This document shows positions 15,035 to 15,406 of a DNA stretch of 15,406 nt, in pieces. A model generated the notes under the pieces. The model was not told the DNA's origin. It saw only the letters and a list, made by a program, of their open reading frames with translations, and searched no databases. Each line of letters opens with the position of its first letter. Positions within the stretch are counted from its first letter, which is position 1. Source of the stretch: Clostridiales bacterium (GTDB lineage Bacteria > Bacillota > Clostridia > Oscillospirales > Acutalibacteraceae); the NCBI GenBank assembly GCA_019415925.1, contig DXYG01000064.1, forward strand, positions 1 through 15,406, in the 5' to 3' direction. A program made the translations under genes and the position numbers.

Positions 15035-15115
15035 CTTAATCTGTTTCTCGACCGGTTATCTTTTTGAAAATACATAAGTATTTAGATAAATCGCATAATA
15101 AAAAGGAGTATCAAT
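15035..15115 (+). other. Longest intergenic gap, with an AT-rich hairpin
   Basis: This is the only gap above 25 bases. It holds an imperfect inverted repeat. AAATAC (15068-15073) pairs with GTATTT (15078-15083) around the loop ATAA. TTATCT (15056-15061) pairs with AGATAA (15084-15089), with six extra bases on the 5' arm. It lacks the GC-rich stem and T-run of an intrinsic terminator. TTGACT (15031-15036) and CATAAT (15094-15099) resemble promoter elements but are not properly spaced to each other, so no promoter is called. Confidence 0.35.
15104..15108 (+). promoter_or_regulatory. Ribosome binding site before overlapping ATG-stop and GTG start
   Basis: AGGAG stands five bases before an ATG at 15114 that is followed at once by TGA, and seven bases before a GTG at 15116 that opens the long reading frame. 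The GTG is therefore taken as the start of the membrane protein. Confidence 0.6.
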
Positions 15116-15406
15116 GTGAAAGAAAATAAGATAGGTAAAATAATATTCTCAAAGATTTTTATCGCGTTTATTTTAACATTATTGTCAGTAGCAATAGGAT
15201 TAATATTTAGTGGCGGAAGAGTTTTTTATGCGACAAACGACGATTATATATCTTCTTTATTTTTTAGCGCAGGATATGATAAAAGTTTATTCTACAGTTA
15301 TTTTTTAACATTTCCGATATTTTGGCTGCAAAGTTTGTTTACTGATTTAAATTTATTTATGATTTCACAATTTTCGATTTCATTTATCGCTATTGTGGTT
15401 ATTAAT
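15116..15406 (+). CDS. Membrane protein, 5' part only; candidate GT-C transferase or polymerase
   Basis: The first 97 residues are visible, and the gene runs off the right edge. A short basic N-terminus (M-K-E-N-K-I-G-K) precedes a membrane segment at about 9-31. A loop with A-T-N41-D42-D43-Y follows, then hydrophobic stretches at about 60-76 and 79-97. An acidic pair in the first external loop after the first membrane segment is the usual placement of the catalytic acid in GT-C glycosyltransferases that use lipid-phosphate sugars. A Wzy-like polymerase is another option and would fill a role missing from the locus. Neither can be confirmed from a fragment. The GTG start has AGGAG at 15104-15108. 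This is the only gene not tightly packed with its upstream neighbour. Confidence 0.65.
   Translation, partial: MKENKIGKIIFSKIFIAFILTLLSVAIGLIFSGGRVFYATNDDYISSLFFSAGYDKSLFYSYFLTFPIFWLQSLFTDLNLFMISQFSISFIAIVVIN

Noticed and set aside
15015..15043. TTGACA (15015-15020) as a promoter -35 inside the end of the preceding gene
   Set aside because: The sequence at the expected -10 position (TAATCT or AATCTG) matches poorly, so this is more likely coincidence in the Phe-Asp-Lys codons.
1..15406. CRISPR arrays, tRNA or rRNA genes, insertion sequences
   Set aside because: No regularly spaced repeats, no tRNA-like cloverleaf or rRNA segments and no transposase-like frames were seen; nearly all bases are accounted for by the polysaccharide genes.

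Overview
The window is part of a surface-polysaccharide (capsule or exopolysaccharide) biosynthesis locus. It has fifteen complete genes and one gene cut by the right edge, all on the + strand. Gaps are 1 to 24 bases, with one ATGA overlap and a single longer gap of 81 bases (15035-15115). The organism looks like a low-GC Gram-positive of the Clostridia (Ruminococcus/Oscillospiraceae or Lachnospiraceae-like). The reasons are AT-rich coding sequence, purine-rich Shine-Dalgarno sites, TTG and GTG starts beside ATG, and rml and wecB products that read like clostridial versions. This placement is inferred from the sequence alone.

Layout. 69-4596: four glycosyltransferases (GT4-like, GT2, an unusual GT-B-like protein, GT2). 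4599-5690: UDP-GlcNAc 2-epimerase, which makes UDP-ManNAc. 5709-7497: another GT2 and a DUF115/MptE-like protein whose motifs recall CMP-sialic-acid transferases. 7512-9053: Wzx-type flippase. 9055-12015: a compact four-gene block kdsB-kdsA-kdsD(kpsF)-kdsC, which is the complete route from ribulose-5-phosphate to CMP-Kdo. 12040-13981: rmlA and rmlB, the first two steps of dTDP-deoxysugar synthesis, without rmlC or rmlD in view. 14003-15034: a probable glycosyltransferase with an R-G-T-D-Y motif. 15116 onward: the first 97 residues of a membrane protein that could be a GT-C transferase or a polymerase.

How the genes work together. The precursors made here are UDP-ManNAc, CMP-Kdo and dTDP-4-keto-6-deoxyglucose. 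Up to seven transferases would assemble a repeat unit on a membrane lipid, and the Wzx protein would flip it outward. A priming transferase, a certain polymerase, chain-length regulators and an attachment enzyme are not in the window.

The most notable point is a complete CMP-Kdo pathway inside what looks like a Gram-positive polysaccharide operon. No lipid A genes and no recognisable Kdo transferase (WaaA, KpsC, KpsS) are present, so one of the unassigned transferases is predicted to use CMP-Kdo. The DUF115/MptE-like protein at 6733-7497 is the best candidate on motif grounds. GC content changes sharply between the transferase genes (very AT-rich) and the kds/rml block, which suggests mosaic assembly.
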